DNA from: Oscillibacter sp. | GTDB lineage: Bacteria; Bacillota; Clostridia; Oscillospirales; Oscillospiraceae | Direction of reading: 5' to 3' | Assembly (NCBI GenBank): GCA_014799925.1 | Contig: JAAVHC010000047.1 | Location: forward strand, 30,600-94,599 | DNA length: 64,000 nt | Part shown: positions 8,327-16,411 of the stretch, in pieces | Layout of the letters: each line of letters begins with the position of its first letter | How positions within the stretch are numbered: the first letter of the stretch is position 1 | The notes under the pieces: model-generated | Seen by the model: the letters and a program-made list of their open reading frames with translations, nothing else | What the model was told of the DNA's origin: nothing | The model's database searches: none | Made by a program: the position numbers and the translations under genes

Positions 8327-10111
8327 TCAGGCGCGCTGAGAATCGTTCACGCGCTCTTTTGCCACGGCGAACTGGCCGCGGTAGCTGTTGAACGCGGCGC
8401 GGAAGGCGGCGTCGCCGCTGTTTTTCAGCGCGTTGAGGTACTCGTGGGCCTGATACAGGTTCTGGGCCGTCTCAATCTGGGCCACGGCGATATTGGAGCA
8501 GTGGTCGCTGACGCGCTCGCAGTTGGTCAGCAGGTCGGAGAGGACGAATCCCATCTCAATCGTGCAGTGTCCCTTCTGGAGGCGGGCGATGTGGTTGGAC
8601 TTGATGTCCGCCACCAGGCCGTCGATGACCTGCTCCAGCGGCTCCACGCGGGCCGCCAGATCCAGGTCGCCCTCGGCGTAGGCCCTGGTCGTAAGGGTCA
8701 GGATCTCCTTTAACGCGCCCAGCAGGACGCGGAGCTCGTCAGAGGCCGGGCCGGAGAATTGGATGGACTTCTCGTGGATCTCTTGGGCGGTTTTCAGCAG
8801 ATTGACCGCGTGGTCGCCGATGCGCTCAAAATCGCCGATGGAGTGCAGCTGCTTGGAGATGTTCCGGCTGTCCTCGTCGGAGAGGGACTTGCCGCTGAGC
8901 TGGACCAGCAGAGTGCCCAGCCGGTCCTCGTACAGGTCCAGCCGGTCCTCCTGCTGGATGATCTCCTCCGCCGTCTTCTCATCATACTTCTCCAGCAGGG
9001 ACAGGGAACGGAGGATGGTCTTCTCCGCCAGCCGGGCCATGTCCACGGTTTTGGCGGCGCACTCGGCGATGGCGACCGACGGGGTGGCCAGCAGACGCTC
9101 GTCAATAAAGGCCAGCTTTTCCTCCTTCTCCCCGTCATCCTCCCGGACCACCAGGAAGGCCAGCCGCTCCAGCTGCCTGGAGAAGGGCAGCAGCAGCAGG
9201 GTGGTGGCTATGTTGAAGATGCTGTGGACCACGGCGATGCCCGCGGGATTGATGAGCCGGTCCATGAAGGCGTATTCGATGAACATGCCGCTGCCGTAGA
9301 AGACCAGCAGGCCGATGGCCGTGCCGATGAGGTTGAAGGACACGTGGATGACGGACACCCGCCGGGCGTTGCGGCTGCCTCCGATGCTGCTCATCAGGGC
9401 GGTCATGCAGGTGCCGATGTTCTGACCCATGATAATGGGCAGGGCCATGCCGTAGGTGATGCCGCCGGTCATGGAGAGGGCCTGCAAAATGCCCACTGAG
9501 GCGGCGGAGGAGTGGAGCAGCGCCGTCAGCGCCGCGCCCACGATCACGCCGATAAAGGGGTTGGTGAAGGCGGTGAGAATGGAGGTAAACTCCGGCATGT
9601 CCGCCAGAGGGCTGACGGAGTTTTTCATCATCGTCGTGCCGTACATCAGGATGGCGAAGCCCACCATGATGGAGCCGGCGCTGTGCTTCTTCCCGCTCTT
9701 GTGAACCGTGCGCAGGATCACGCCCGCCAGGGCCACCAGAGGAGAGAAATTCTCCGGCTTGAGCAGCTGGAGCCAGAAGGAGTCGCTGTCGATGCCGGAC
9801 AGAGAGAGGATCCAGGCCGTCAGAGTGGTGCCCACATTGGAGCCCATGATGATGCCGATGCTCTGGCCCAGCTCCAGGATGCCGGAGTTGACCAGGCCCA
9901 CCAACATCACCGTCACCGCGCCGGAGGACTGGATGGCGATGGTGATGCCCGCGCCCAGCAGCAGCCCCTTGATGGGGGTGGAGGTCATCTTTTTCAGCAG
10001 CTGCTCCATCCGGCCGCCGGCCAGCTTCTCCAGCCGGGAGGACATGAGGGACATGCCGTACAGAAAGAAGGCGATGCCGCCGCAGAGAGTGAATAAGGAA
10101 AAAATGTTCAT
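8327..10111 (-). CDS. Na/Pi cotransporter with C-terminal PhoU domain
   Basis: Sodium-dependent phosphate transporter of the NptA/PNaS family, 594 residues. The first ~310 residues hold the membrane part with both QSS-type repeats (TIAIQSSGAVTVM near the start and ALLHSSAASVGILQ near residue 195) and GSNVGTTLTAW / GQNIGTCMTAL. The last ~230 residues form helical PhoU-like repeats (LEKYDEKTAEEIIQQEDRLD; FERIGDHAVNLLKTAQEI; NCERVSDHCSNIAVAQIE). The domain order is the standard one for this family. Starts with an AGGAG site. It appears to be a single-gene unit, ended by 8249-8288 on the far side. Confidence 0.93.
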   Translation of the reverse strand: MNIFSLFTLCGGIAFFLYGMSLMSSRLEKLAGGRMEQLLKKMTSTPIKGLLLGAGITIAIQSSGAVTVMLVGLVNSGILELGQSIGIIMGSNVGTTLTAWILSLSGIDSDSFWLQLLKPENFSPLVALAGVILRTVHKSGKKHSAGSIMVGFAILMYGTTMMKNSVSPLADMPEFTSILTAFTNPFIGVIVGAALTALLHSSAASVGILQALSMTGGITYGMALPIIMGQNIGTCMTALMSSIGGSRNARRVSVIHVSFNLIGTAIGLLVFYGSGMFIEYAFMDRLINPAGIAVVHSIFNIATTLLLLPFSRQLERLAFLVVREDDGEKEEKLAFIDERLLATPSVAIAECAAKTVDMARLAEKTILRSLSLLEKYDEKTAEEIIQQEDRLDLYEDRLGTLLVQLSGKSLSDEDSRNISKQLHSIGDFERIGDHAVNLLKTAQEIHEKSIQFSGPASDELRVLLGALKEILTLTTRAYAEGDLDLAARVEPLEQVIDGLVADIKSNHIARLQKGHCTIEMGFVLSDLLTNCERVSDHCSNIAVAQIETAQNLYQAHEYLNALKNSGDAAFRAAFNSYRGQFAVAKERVNDSQRA

Positions 10112-10208
10112 TCCGTACTCCTACCTTTTTATATCTCGTTGCACAAATTATCCCATGATACGTTTTCATTGTACCATGCCGCGTGGCACGTCCGCAAGAG
10201 GAAACAGA

Positions 10209-10240
10209 AAAATCACCGGAATTTTCCGGTGATTTTTCCA
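10209..10240. terminator. Hairpin with A and T flanks, upstream of the Na/Pi gene
   Basis: AAAAATCACCGGAA paired with TTCCGGTGATTTTT. It sits between trmO (leftward, ending at 10353) and the Na/Pi gene and would terminate leftward transcripts coming from trmO. Confidence 0.75.
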
Positions 10241-10256
10241 ATTTCTTACTTTGAGA

Positions 10257-10334
10257 TATTACTTCCGACCTTAAAGGCCGGAAGTAATAGATGCCATGTT
10301 TTGCGGTTGCCGCCGGTTTCGGCGGCGAGCAAAA
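10257..10334. repeat. Two-hairpin palindromic repeat, copy 2
   Basis: Hairpin A at 10257-10289 (TATTACTTCCGACC, then GGCCGGAAGTAATA) and hairpin B at about 10299-10334 (TTTTGCGGTTGCCGCCG / CGGCGGCGAGCAAAAC). The linker TGCCATG and hairpin B are nearly identical to copy 1 at 1464-1546. Confidence 0.8.
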
Positions 10335-10350
10335 CGGCTCAAATCAAATG

Positions 10351-10383
10351 TATTATTTCCGAGCTTTAGGCTCGGAAATAATA
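10351..10383. repeat. Single-hairpin relative of the palindromic repeat, inside the trmO 3' end
   Basis: TATTATTTCCGAGC paired with GCTCGGAAATAATA. The last codons of trmO are read through this palindrome. The other single-hairpin relative is at 16377-16409. Confidence 0.7.
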
Positions 10384-11054
10384 TCCACCACCGTCAGGAT
10401 CTCTCCCGCCACGGTGAATCTGACCTCCACTCCGGCGAAGGCCATGCCGTAGACCCGGTCCGGGTCCGACTGGTAGGAGGGCCGGGGGTCCTCCGCCAAC
10501 ACGCCCAGCAGGGCGTCCCGCTTCTCCGGCGGGACACGCGCCAGCAGCGCCTCCGGACAGCGGGTCTCCAGCCGCCGCCGGGGCGTCTGGTCCGTGAAGC
10601 CTCCCAGGGCCTCCGGGTGAGCGTCGGCATAAGGGAGGTAGGGCTTCACGTCATAGATAGGCGTACCGTCCAGCAGGTCCGCGCCGGTGACGTGGAGCAC
10701 CGGCCCCAGAGCGTGGTCGATCTCCACCCGCTCCAGCCCTGCCACGGACAGGCCCAGAGCGTTGGGCCGGAAGGGTGACCGGGTGGCGAACACCCCCAGC
10801 CGCCGGTTGCCCCCCAGCCGGGGCGGACGCACCGTGGGGGACCAGTCCTCCCGGACCGCCCGGGAGAACTGCCAGATGAGCCAGATATGGGAAAACTCCT
10901 CCAGTCCCCGCACCGCCTCCGCTACCCGGTACTCCGGCTCAAAGACCACCCTGGCCCGAAGGGCGTCCACCAGGCCGCTCTGCCGGGGGATGCCGAATTT
11001 TGAGGGGAAATCGCTGTGAATGCGGGCAATGACCCGCAGGGTATGCCGCTCCAT
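10353..11054 (-). CDS. trmO: tRNA (adenine-N6)-methyltransferase TrmO
   Basis: TsaA-like (UPF0066) methyltransferase that makes m6t6A37 in tRNA-Thr; 233 residues. Seen: N-terminal IARIHSDFPSKFGIPRQSG, the family block VRPPRLGGNRRLGVFATRSP followed by FRPNALGLS, and later HVTGADLLDGTPIYDVKPYLP. These are among the most conserved TrmO motifs. The C-terminal tail IISEPKARK is coded inside a palindromic repeat element, so the end of the protein has been extended or replaced by the repeat. It starts 12 bp after the DUF3810 stop and is presumably co-transcribed with it. Confidence 0.93.
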   Translation of the reverse strand: MERHTLRVIARIHSDFPSKFGIPRQSGLVDALRARVVFEPEYRVAEAVRGLEEFSHIWLIWQFSRAVREDWSPTVRPPRLGGNRRLGVFATRSPFRPNALGLSVAGLERVEIDHALGPVLHVTGADLLDGTPIYDVKPYLPYADAHPEALGGFTDQTPRRRLETRCPEALLARVPPEKRDALLGVLAEDPRPSYQSDPDRVYGMAFAGVEVRFTVAGEILTVVDIISEPKARK

Positions 11055-11066
11055 GGGTTTCCTCCC

Positions 11067-12146
11067 TCAGTAATAGGCCACCAGCAGGTCCACCACCGTG
11101 CCGTAGCTCTGGATGCCCGCGGTCTGACCGTAGGACCGCAGGGACGTGTCGTAAATTCTGGTGCTGACCTTGGCGGTGAGTCCGTCAAACTGGGCCCAGT
11201 AGGCGCTGTGGTAGCGCAGGTCCGCCAGCACCGTCTCCGGCAGCGTTTCATACACCGCCGCCCAGCGGTCCCGGTCCGCCCGGTAGAGGGCGTTGGACAG
11301 CTGTATGTACCCCATGAGATAGCCGGAATATTGGTAGACCACGCTGTCCGACGCCGTGGCGGCGGCGATGGCCAGAAAGTTGCACTCCTGCTCCGAGGCA
11401 ATGCCCCGCTGGTGGGCCAGCTCATGGGCGATGTTGGCGGGCAGCAGGCAGGCGGGACTGTCCACGTTCAGGTTGGACTCCCCGGTGTAGGGACTGTAGA
11501 ATCCCGTAAAGTTCATGGCGGAGAACAGGCGGGAGAAGAGCATCTTCTTCGGCACCCGGTCGGTCCGCGCCAGAAAGGGAAACTCCTTCGTGAGATTCTC
11601 ATAGACGCCGGTGCTGGCAGCGAAAATCTCGTCCCGGTCCACGGCGAACACGCCGTTCTCATCCCGCTCCACCTGTCCCGCCGTCTCCCCCAGCTTTTGG
11701 GTGAACAGCAAGGCCACCCGCTCCAGCTCGTCCACCGTTACCGGCCGGGCGTATACGCCGCTTTTTTCCTGGAAGCCGTCGGCGTAGTAGTTCACCCCCC
11801 AGCCCACGCAGTAGAGACCATAGGTCGTGAGGCACAGGCAGGCCAGGCCCAGCACGCCGCCATAGGCGATCCGCCGCCGCCGTCCTTTCCCGGTCCGCAG
11901 CCGGTGAAACAGCGCCGCCAGCCAGGCAAACACCCCCAGGATGAACGCAGCGTAGAACCACTCCACCACGGAGAAGGGAAAGAGATACCAGAAGCCCGCG
12001 TATCCGTCCTTCACCGCCTGGGTCACCGCGGAGACGGCGTTGGCCGCCCCGCGGGAGCTGATTCCGTACCAGTATACCCCAAACAGCGCCAGCACCCCCA
12101 GCGCCCAGAGGTGTACGCCCAGGTGCCGCTTGAAAAATGCCCTCAT
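11067..12146 (-). CDS. DUF3810 membrane protein with HExxH motif
   Basis: 359 residues. Three predicted membrane segments in the first ~120 residues (HLWALGVLALFGVYWYG; FSVVEWFYAAFILGVFAWLA; GVLGLACLCLTTYGLYCVGW), then an extracytoplasmic domain with HELAHQRGIASEQECNFLA, the zinc-peptidase-like HExxH motif of the DUF3810 family. Activity has not been established for the family; a membrane metalloprotease is a reasonable inference. The start at 12146 is chosen for the GAGAGGATGG site and the promoter 35 bp upstream; a longer frame back to 12284 would run through the promoter. Confidence 0.8.
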   Translation of the reverse strand: MRAFFKRHLGVHLWALGVLALFGVYWYGISSRGAANAVSAVTQAVKDGYAGFWYLFPFSVVEWFYAAFILGVFAWLAALFHRLRTGKGRRRRIAYGGVLGLACLCLTTYGLYCVGWGVNYYADGFQEKSGVYARPVTVDELERVALLFTQKLGETAGQVERDENGVFAVDRDEIFAASTGVYENLTKEFPFLARTDRVPKKMLFSRLFSAMNFTGFYSPYTGESNLNVDSPACLLPANIAHELAHQRGIASEQECNFLAIAAATASDSVVYQYSGYLMGYIQLSNALYRADRDRWAAVYETLPETVLADLRYHSAYWAQFDGLTAKVSTRIYDTSLRSYGQTAGIQSYGTVVDLLVAYY

Positions 12147-12180
12147 GCCATCCTCTCCGTTTCGATGTTTTTCTATAAAC

Positions 12181-12209
12181 AGTATAACCTCCTGACAATT
12201 ATTTGCCAA
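12181..12209 (-). promoter_or_regulatory. Sigma-A promoter of the DUF3810-trmO unit
   Basis: Leftward TTGGCA (12204-12209), 17-nt spacer, TATACT (12181-12186). Confidence 0.75.
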
Positions 12210-12466
12210 GAGGTTATAGATGGAAATTAGGAGAACTTCATCAAATTGCCGGCAGCCGGAAAACGGTATTGCCTTTTTCTGCATTTATCTGTAGAATATG
12301 CAGGGAATGATACGGGGGATATGCGGGCGGGCCCTTCCGTGTTCCAATCATACGCTTTATTCGGCCCGATCCTGTGTGATCTGGGCAATAAAGAAAAAAA
12401 GTCTTTTCGATGCCATCTGCGACTTGGGTTTTTTGTCGGGTCTCCATGATTTTATGTATTTTCCCC

Positions 12467-12496
12467 TTGCCAACTGCGAAAAACTATGATATGGTA
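12467..12496 (+). promoter_or_regulatory. Promoter of the dap operon
   Basis: TTGCCA (12467-12472), 18 nt, TATGGT (12491-12496); transcription would begin at about 12503, at the 5' edge of the lysine riboswitch. The stretch 12210-12466 upstream shows no gene. Confidence 0.65.
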
Positions 12497-12499
12497 TGT

Positions 12500-12680
12500 A
12501 GCAACACGATAGAGGTTGCGGACGCGAAGAAGCTGTGGGAGCCGGCGGGCTGGGAGCACAGCGGAGGCAAGTCCGCCGAATCCGCAGTCCAGGCATGGGC
12601 CGCGGATGGGGACGGAGGGAATACCTCCGTCACTGTCTGAGGAACCTGACGGTCCCTTAGTTGCGCTATCTGCTCGCATG
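12500..12680 (+). promoter_or_regulatory. Lysine riboswitch (L box)
   Basis: Contains the L-box core in order: GATAGAGGTTGCGGACGCGAAG (12509-12530, core about 12511-12520), the GGAGGCAAGTCCGCCGAA block, a P4-like helix TCCGC/GCGGA, a P5 hairpin CGGAGG-GAATA-CCTCCG and the 3' CTGTC box. GCAAC near 12503 can pair with GTTGC near 12662 to close P1. It lies just after a promoter and before dapA, the expected target. Lysine binding should favour the terminator at 12695-12731. Confidence 0.88.
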
Positions 12681-12694
12681 AAGCACGACTTTCA

Positions 12695-12731
12695 TGACCG
12701 GTGGATGCGTTCACCGGCCATTTTATTATTT
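12695..12731 (+). terminator. Riboswitch-controlled terminator
   Basis: GACCGGTG / CACCGGCC hairpin with an 8-nt loop, followed by TTTTATTATTT. It lies 74 bp before the dapA start and is the expression platform of the lysine riboswitch. Confidence 0.82.
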
Positions 12732-12804
12732 CCGCGCTGAAGCACGGGAATAATTGCGAGAGCCGGCCGGATATCGTTCCAAATGATTCAGGAGGAATAT
12801 ACCA

Positions 12805-13695
12805 ATGGACATCCGCAATCTGAAGGGCTCCGTCGTGGCCCTGGTGACCCCTTTCCACGCCGACGGTTCGGTGAACTTTGAAAAACTCGCCGAGCTGGTT
12901 GAGTGGCACATCGAAAATAAGACCGACGCCATTCTGGCTCTCGGCACCACCGGCGAGAGCTCCACCATGACCCATGAGGAGGACGACGCCGTTCTCCGCC
13001 GCGTCATCGAGACGGCGGCGGGCCGGGTCCCCGTCATCGCCGGCACCGGCTCCAACTCCACCCAGACCATGCTGGAGAAGAGCCTGCGGGCCGAAAAGCT
13101 GGGGGCGGACGGCCTGCTGCTCATCACTCCCTACTACAACAAGGGCAACCCGGAGGGCATTTACCGCCATTTTGTCTCCGTGGCGGACGCGGTAAGCATC
13201 CCCTGCATCCTCTACAACGTGCCGGGGCGCACGGGCTGCGCCATCTCGGCGAAGAACGTGGAAAAACTGGCGAAGCACCCCAACATCTGCGGCATCAAGG
13301 AGGCCAGCGGGGACATGTCCTACGCCATGAAGATCGCCCACTGCGTGGGACCGGACTTCGCCCTCTGGTGCGGCAACGACGACATCACGCTGCCCCTGCT
13401 GTCCATCGGCGGCAGCGGCGTGATCTCCGTATGGGCCAACATCATGCCAAGAGAGTGCCACGACATGGTGATGGATTATCTGGAAGGCCGCAGGGAACAG
13501 GCCGCGGCGGCGGCGGTGAAGTATCTGGACCTGATGAACGGCCTCTTTATGGAGGTCAACCCCATCCCCGTCAAGACCGCCCTGAACCTCATGGGCAGGG
13601 ACGCGGGCCCCTTCCGCCTGCCGCTGTGCGGGATGACCGAGGCCCACACCGCCCAGCTGCGGGCGCTGCTGGAGAAAGCGGGGCTGGTGGGATGA
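12805..13695 (+). CDS. dapA: 4-hydroxy-tetrahydrodipicolinate synthase
   Basis: Condenses pyruvate and aspartate semialdehyde, the first committed step to diaminopimelate and lysine; cytoplasmic TIM barrel of 296 residues. Seen: GTTGESSTM near residue 50, catalytic Tyr137 in YNVPGRTG and Schiff-base Lys165 in GIKEASGDM. The start follows CAGGAGGAAT. The stop overlaps the dapB start (ATGA), so the three dap genes are translationally coupled. Repressed by lysine through the upstream riboswitch. Confidence 0.97.
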   Translation: MDIRNLKGSVVALVTPFHADGSVNFEKLAELVEWHIENKTDAILALGTTGESSTMTHEEDDAVLRRVIETAAGRVPVIAGTGSNSTQTMLEKSLRAEKLGADGLLLITPYYNKGNPEGIYRHFVSVADAVSIPCILYNVPGRTGCAISAKNVEKLAKHPNICGIKEASGDMSYAMKIAHCVGPDFALWCGNDDITLPLLSIGGSGVISVWANIMPRECHDMVMDYLEGRREQAAAAAVKYLDLMNGLFMEVNPIPVKTALNLMGRDAGPFRLPLCGMTEAHTAQLRALLEKAGLVG

Positions 13696-14420
13696 AAATT
13701 CTGCTGATCGGCCATGGCCGCATGGGGCAGATGATTGAGCGCACCGCCCTGGCGGCGGGGGATTCCATCGGGGGGATCATTGACATCGGCAGCGTCGCCG
13801 ATCTGGAGGCCATCGGCCGGGTGGCGGACGTGGCCATCGACTTCTCCGCCCCTGCCGCTTTGCCCGCCATCGCCCGCTATGTACGCAATACCGGCACACC
13901 CCTGCTGTCCGGGGTCACGGGATTCAGCGGGCCGGAGCTGGCCGTCTTTGACGACCTGGGCCGTTTCGCCCCGGTGATCCACTCCGCCAACTACTCTCTG
14001 GGCGTGGCGGTGTTCCGCCGGGCCCTGGAGGAGGTGGCCGGGGTGCTGAAGCCGGATTTTGACATCGAAATCGTGGAGACCCACCACAACCAGAAGGCGG
14101 ACGCCCCCAGCGGCACCGCCAGGCTGCTGCTGGACGCGGTGGACCCGGACCACGAGTACGCCCCGGTCTATGGCCGCCAGGGCCGTCCCGGCCCCAGGGA
14201 CCGGAAGGAGATTGGCGTCCACGCCCTCCGGGGCGGCACCGAGGCCGGGACCCATACCGTCAGCTTCTTCGGTCCCGACGAGGTGCTGGAGATTACCCAC
14301 CGGGCGTCCTCCCGACAGATCTTTGTCAATGGGGCGCTGCGCGCCGCCCGGCAGCTGGTGCGGATGCCCAAGGGGCGTTATGAGCTGCGGGACTTGCTGT
14401 TTGGAGGGAAGAACGGATGA
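13692..14420 (+). CDS. dapB: 4-hydroxy-tetrahydrodipicolinate reductase
   Basis: Reduces the DapA product with NAD(P)H; 242 residues. Seen: Rossmann motif [12 protein letters not shown] at the N terminus, SGVTGFS, and the catalytic/substrate block [15 protein letters not shown]. The start is the ATG overlapping the dapA stop; a longer in-frame reading from 13368 is out of frame with dapA over its shared length and is not a gene. Second gene of the riboswitch-controlled operon. Confidence 0.96.
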   Translation: MKILLIGHGRMGQMIERTALAAGDSIGGIIDIGSVADLEAIGRVADVAIDFSAPAALPAIARYVRNTGTPLLSGVTGFSGPELAVFDDLGRFAPVIHSANYSLGVAVFRRALEEVAGVLKPDFDIEIVETHHNQKADAPSGTARLLLDAVDPDHEYAPVYGRQGRPGPRDRKEIGVHALRGGTEAGTHTVSFFGPDEVLEITHRASSRQIFVNGALRAARQLVRMPKGRYELRDLLFGGKNG

Positions 14421-15115
14421 TGAACGCGCAGGAGATCATCGCCTATATCGGCGCGGCGGAAAAGAAGACGCCGGTAAAGATTTATGTCAACGAAAAGGAA
14501 GCCGTGGACTACGGTCCCGCCCAGGTCTTCGGCGAGGGGCGCAGCAGGGTGGTCTTCGGCGACTGGCGGGAGCTGGGGCCCATTCTGGAGGCCAACGCGG
14601 ATAAAATCGCGGACCTGGTGGTGGAGAACGACCGCCGCAACAGCGCCATCCCCCTGCTGGACATGCGGAACATCAACGCCCGCATCGAGCCCGGCGCCAT
14701 CATCCGGGAACAGGTGGAGATCGGCGACAACGCCGTCATTATGATGGGGGCCGTCGTCAACATCGGAGCGGTCGTCGGCGCGGGCACCATGATCGACATG
14801 GGGGCTGTCCTGGGCGGACGGGCCACCGTGGGGAAGAACTGCCATATTGGAGCCGGAGCCGTTCTGGCCGGGGTCATCGAGCCCGCCAGCGCCGTACCCG
14901 TCGTCGTGGAGGACGGGGTGCTGGTGGGGGCCAACGCCGTGGTGATCGAGGGCGTCCGCGTAGGGAAAAATGCCGTGGTGGCCGCCGGCGCGGTGGTCAT
15001 TGAGGACGTGCCGGAGAACGCCGTGGTGGTCGGATGCCCCGCGCGGGTCATCAAGATGAAGGACGAGGGCACCACCCAGAAAACCGCCCTGGAGGCGGCG
15101 CTGAGACAGATCTGA
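14417..15115 (+). CDS. dapH: Tetrahydrodipicolinate N-acetyltransferase
   Basis: Acetylates tetrahydrodipicolinate in the acetylase branch of diaminopimelate synthesis; 232 residues, typical of the Firmicutes DapH enzymes. It has a short alpha-helical N-terminal domain (residues 1-80), then left-handed beta-helix hexapeptide repeats ([60 protein letters not shown]). The start overlaps the dapB stop. The acetylase rather than succinylase route points to a Gram-positive host. Followed by a strong terminator. Confidence 0.94.
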   Translation: MMNAQEIIAYIGAAEKKTPVKIYVNEKEAVDYGPAQVFGEGRSRVVFGDWRELGPILEANADKIADLVVENDRRNSAIPLLDMRNINARIEPGAIIREQVEIGDNAVIMMGAVVNIGAVVGAGTMIDMGAVLGGRATVGKNCHIGAGAVLAGVIEPASAVPVVVEDGVLVGANAVVIEGVRVGKNAVVAAGAVVIEDVPENAVVVGCPARVIKMKDEGTTQKTALEAALRQI

Positions 15116-15159
15116 CCAGGGCCGCCGGAGAAAATCAGAAACTTTCCTCAATCCCCCCA

Positions 15160-15195
15160 AAAAAGGAAGACACGCTAAAGCGTGTCTTCCTTTTT
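15160..15195. terminator. Terminator of the dap operon
   Basis: AAAAAGGAAGACACGCT / AGCGTGTCTTCCTTTTT, nearly perfect and symmetric, so it can work in both directions. The rest of 15116-15334 holds two small hairpins (TGGGCTTCGCCCA, GGGCTTTGCCC) and no gene. Confidence 0.88.
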
Positions 15196-15334
15196 GAAAC
15201 CAGCCAGCACGATATAGTCAACACAGTTGAGAACGAGTAAGCGTTGGGCTTCGCCCAAACCCACCAGGGCTTTGCCCCGGCCCAAACTTTACTGATTTTG
15301 AACTGCGGTTGCTATAGATGCCGGTTGGCTGCGC

Positions 15335-16153
15335 TCAATCCTTCAGAAAACCGTCCAGCTTTTTCAGCGCCAGAGCATCATGCTTCCTTGAAAACCCATG
15401 AGCTCCGCCCTCGATCATCTCCAGGCGGACCGATGCCTCTGAAGCGGGCCTTTTTAAGTACGCTTCGAGGGCTTGCTGTGAGTAGTCCGGGTGAACAATG
15501 TTGTCATCGGTCCCATGGACGATCAGCACCGGGCCGGGATAGGAGATGATCTCCGCAAACGGGTCCATATCCAACACATCGGTTACATAGCGCCGCCCTA
15601 ACTTCATAGGACCGCAGCTGATGCGTTCCGGGACATTGCGCGGATCAAATCTGGCGAATATCATTTTCCCGGCACGGGCATCATCCGGGATGCAGAGGGC
15701 GGGATAAAACAGCACCAGCCGTGAAATCTGAGCTTTTCTTTTGGCGGCGGCCAACGCGGAGACAAATCCGCCCTGGCTGCAACCCATCAGAACCACGCCT
15801 TTATCACTGTCGATATGCGGGAGTTGAAGGACATGATCAATCACCGCCTCCAGATCCATCACCTCGGTCAGCACAGACATATCAATGGTCTTTCCATCAC
15901 TTTTACTGCCCGTAACACTCCCGCCATTAAAATCGAAGCAGCAGGCGGCGTAACCCGTTTTTGCCAGGTGCCTGGCATAGTGACGGACGGTATTCTGATT
16001 GACCATAAAGCCGTGACAGACGATAGCCGCCGGTAAATTGCTGCCAGCGGGACGATATTCCGTTCCCCGGATCGTCAGTCCCTCCCGGCTGCATGAAAAG
16101 CTGCTTTCCGAAATATCCGGGCTGCGTCTCGTCTTTAGAAGTCCTGTTAGCAT
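15335..16153 (-). CDS. Alpha/beta hydrolase (esterase/peptidase-like)
   Basis: 272 residues. Visible: oxyanion-hole region AIVCHGFMVNQ, nucleophile elbow GCSQGG, acid Asp in VLIVHGTDDNIVHP and catalytic His in EGGAHGFSRKH; this is the serine-hydrolase triad of the DLH/prolyl-oligopeptidase-like group. The substrate is unknown and there is no signal peptide. An AGGCAGG site precedes the ATG at 16153. The open frame runs on upstream without stop into the remnant of another gene (kptA, 16175-16350), so automated calls may give a false 315-residue fusion. Confidence 0.82.
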   Translation of the reverse strand: MLTGLLKTRRSPDISESSFSCSREGLTIRGTEYRPAGSNLPAAIVCHGFMVNQNTVRHYARHLAKTGYAACCFDFNGGSVTGSKSDGKTIDMSVLTEVMDLEAVIDHVLQLPHIDSDKGVVLMGCSQGGFVSALAAAKRKAQISRLVLFYPALCIPDDARAGKMIFARFDPRNVPERISCGPMKLGRRYVTDVLDMDPFAEIISYPGPVLIVHGTDDNIVHPDYSQQALEAYLKRPASEASVRLEMIEGGAHGFSRKHDALALKKLDGFLKD

Positions 16154-16174
16154 TTGGTTTTCCTGCCTTTCCAT

Positions 16175-16350
16175 GAAAAAATACTCAGGCGCTACATACC
16201 CGCAAAGCCACACACCGTTTTCCGACAGACAGAAGGTCACCCCATCATGCGCCATAGCCTCCGCGCTGATTGTGATGACCAAGGCGAACCATGCCGGCGG
16301 CCTACCTCCACTGCGGTCTGAAAATCGCCGGAGAGATGAACGTATTGACG
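16175..16350 (-). pseudogene. kptA: Frameshifted C-terminal remnant of RNA 2'-phosphotransferase KptA
   Basis: Two adjacent frames give the end of a KptA/Tpt1 protein: RQYVHLSGDFQTAVEVGRRHG (16350-16288; quoted here as RQYVHLSGDF and AVEVGRRHG) and then, after a frame change near 16285, VITISAEAMAHDG and SENGVWLCGYVAPEYF (16280-16175). KptA proteins carry the same order (YVHLS, VGRRHG, LSENGVWL, VPPEYL). The N-terminal two thirds are missing. The second half is open into the hydrolase gene at 16153. Confidence 0.75.
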
Positions 16351-16376
16351 GTTCATCTTCCTGATCCCTTCCTGGC

Positions 16377-16409
16377 TATTACTTCCGGGCTTTAAGCTCG
16401 GGAATAATA
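16377..16409. repeat. Single-hairpin relative of the palindromic repeat
   Basis: TATTACTTCCGGGC pairs imperfectly with GCTCGGGAATAATA, directly after the stop of the S41 gene. Same outer sequence as hairpin A at 1472 and 10257. Confidence 0.65.
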
Positions 16410-16411
16410 TA

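Noticed and set aside
16154..16282. N-terminal extension of the alpha/beta hydrolase
   Set aside because: These residues match the C terminus of KptA, not hydrolases; the hydrolase start was set at 16153.
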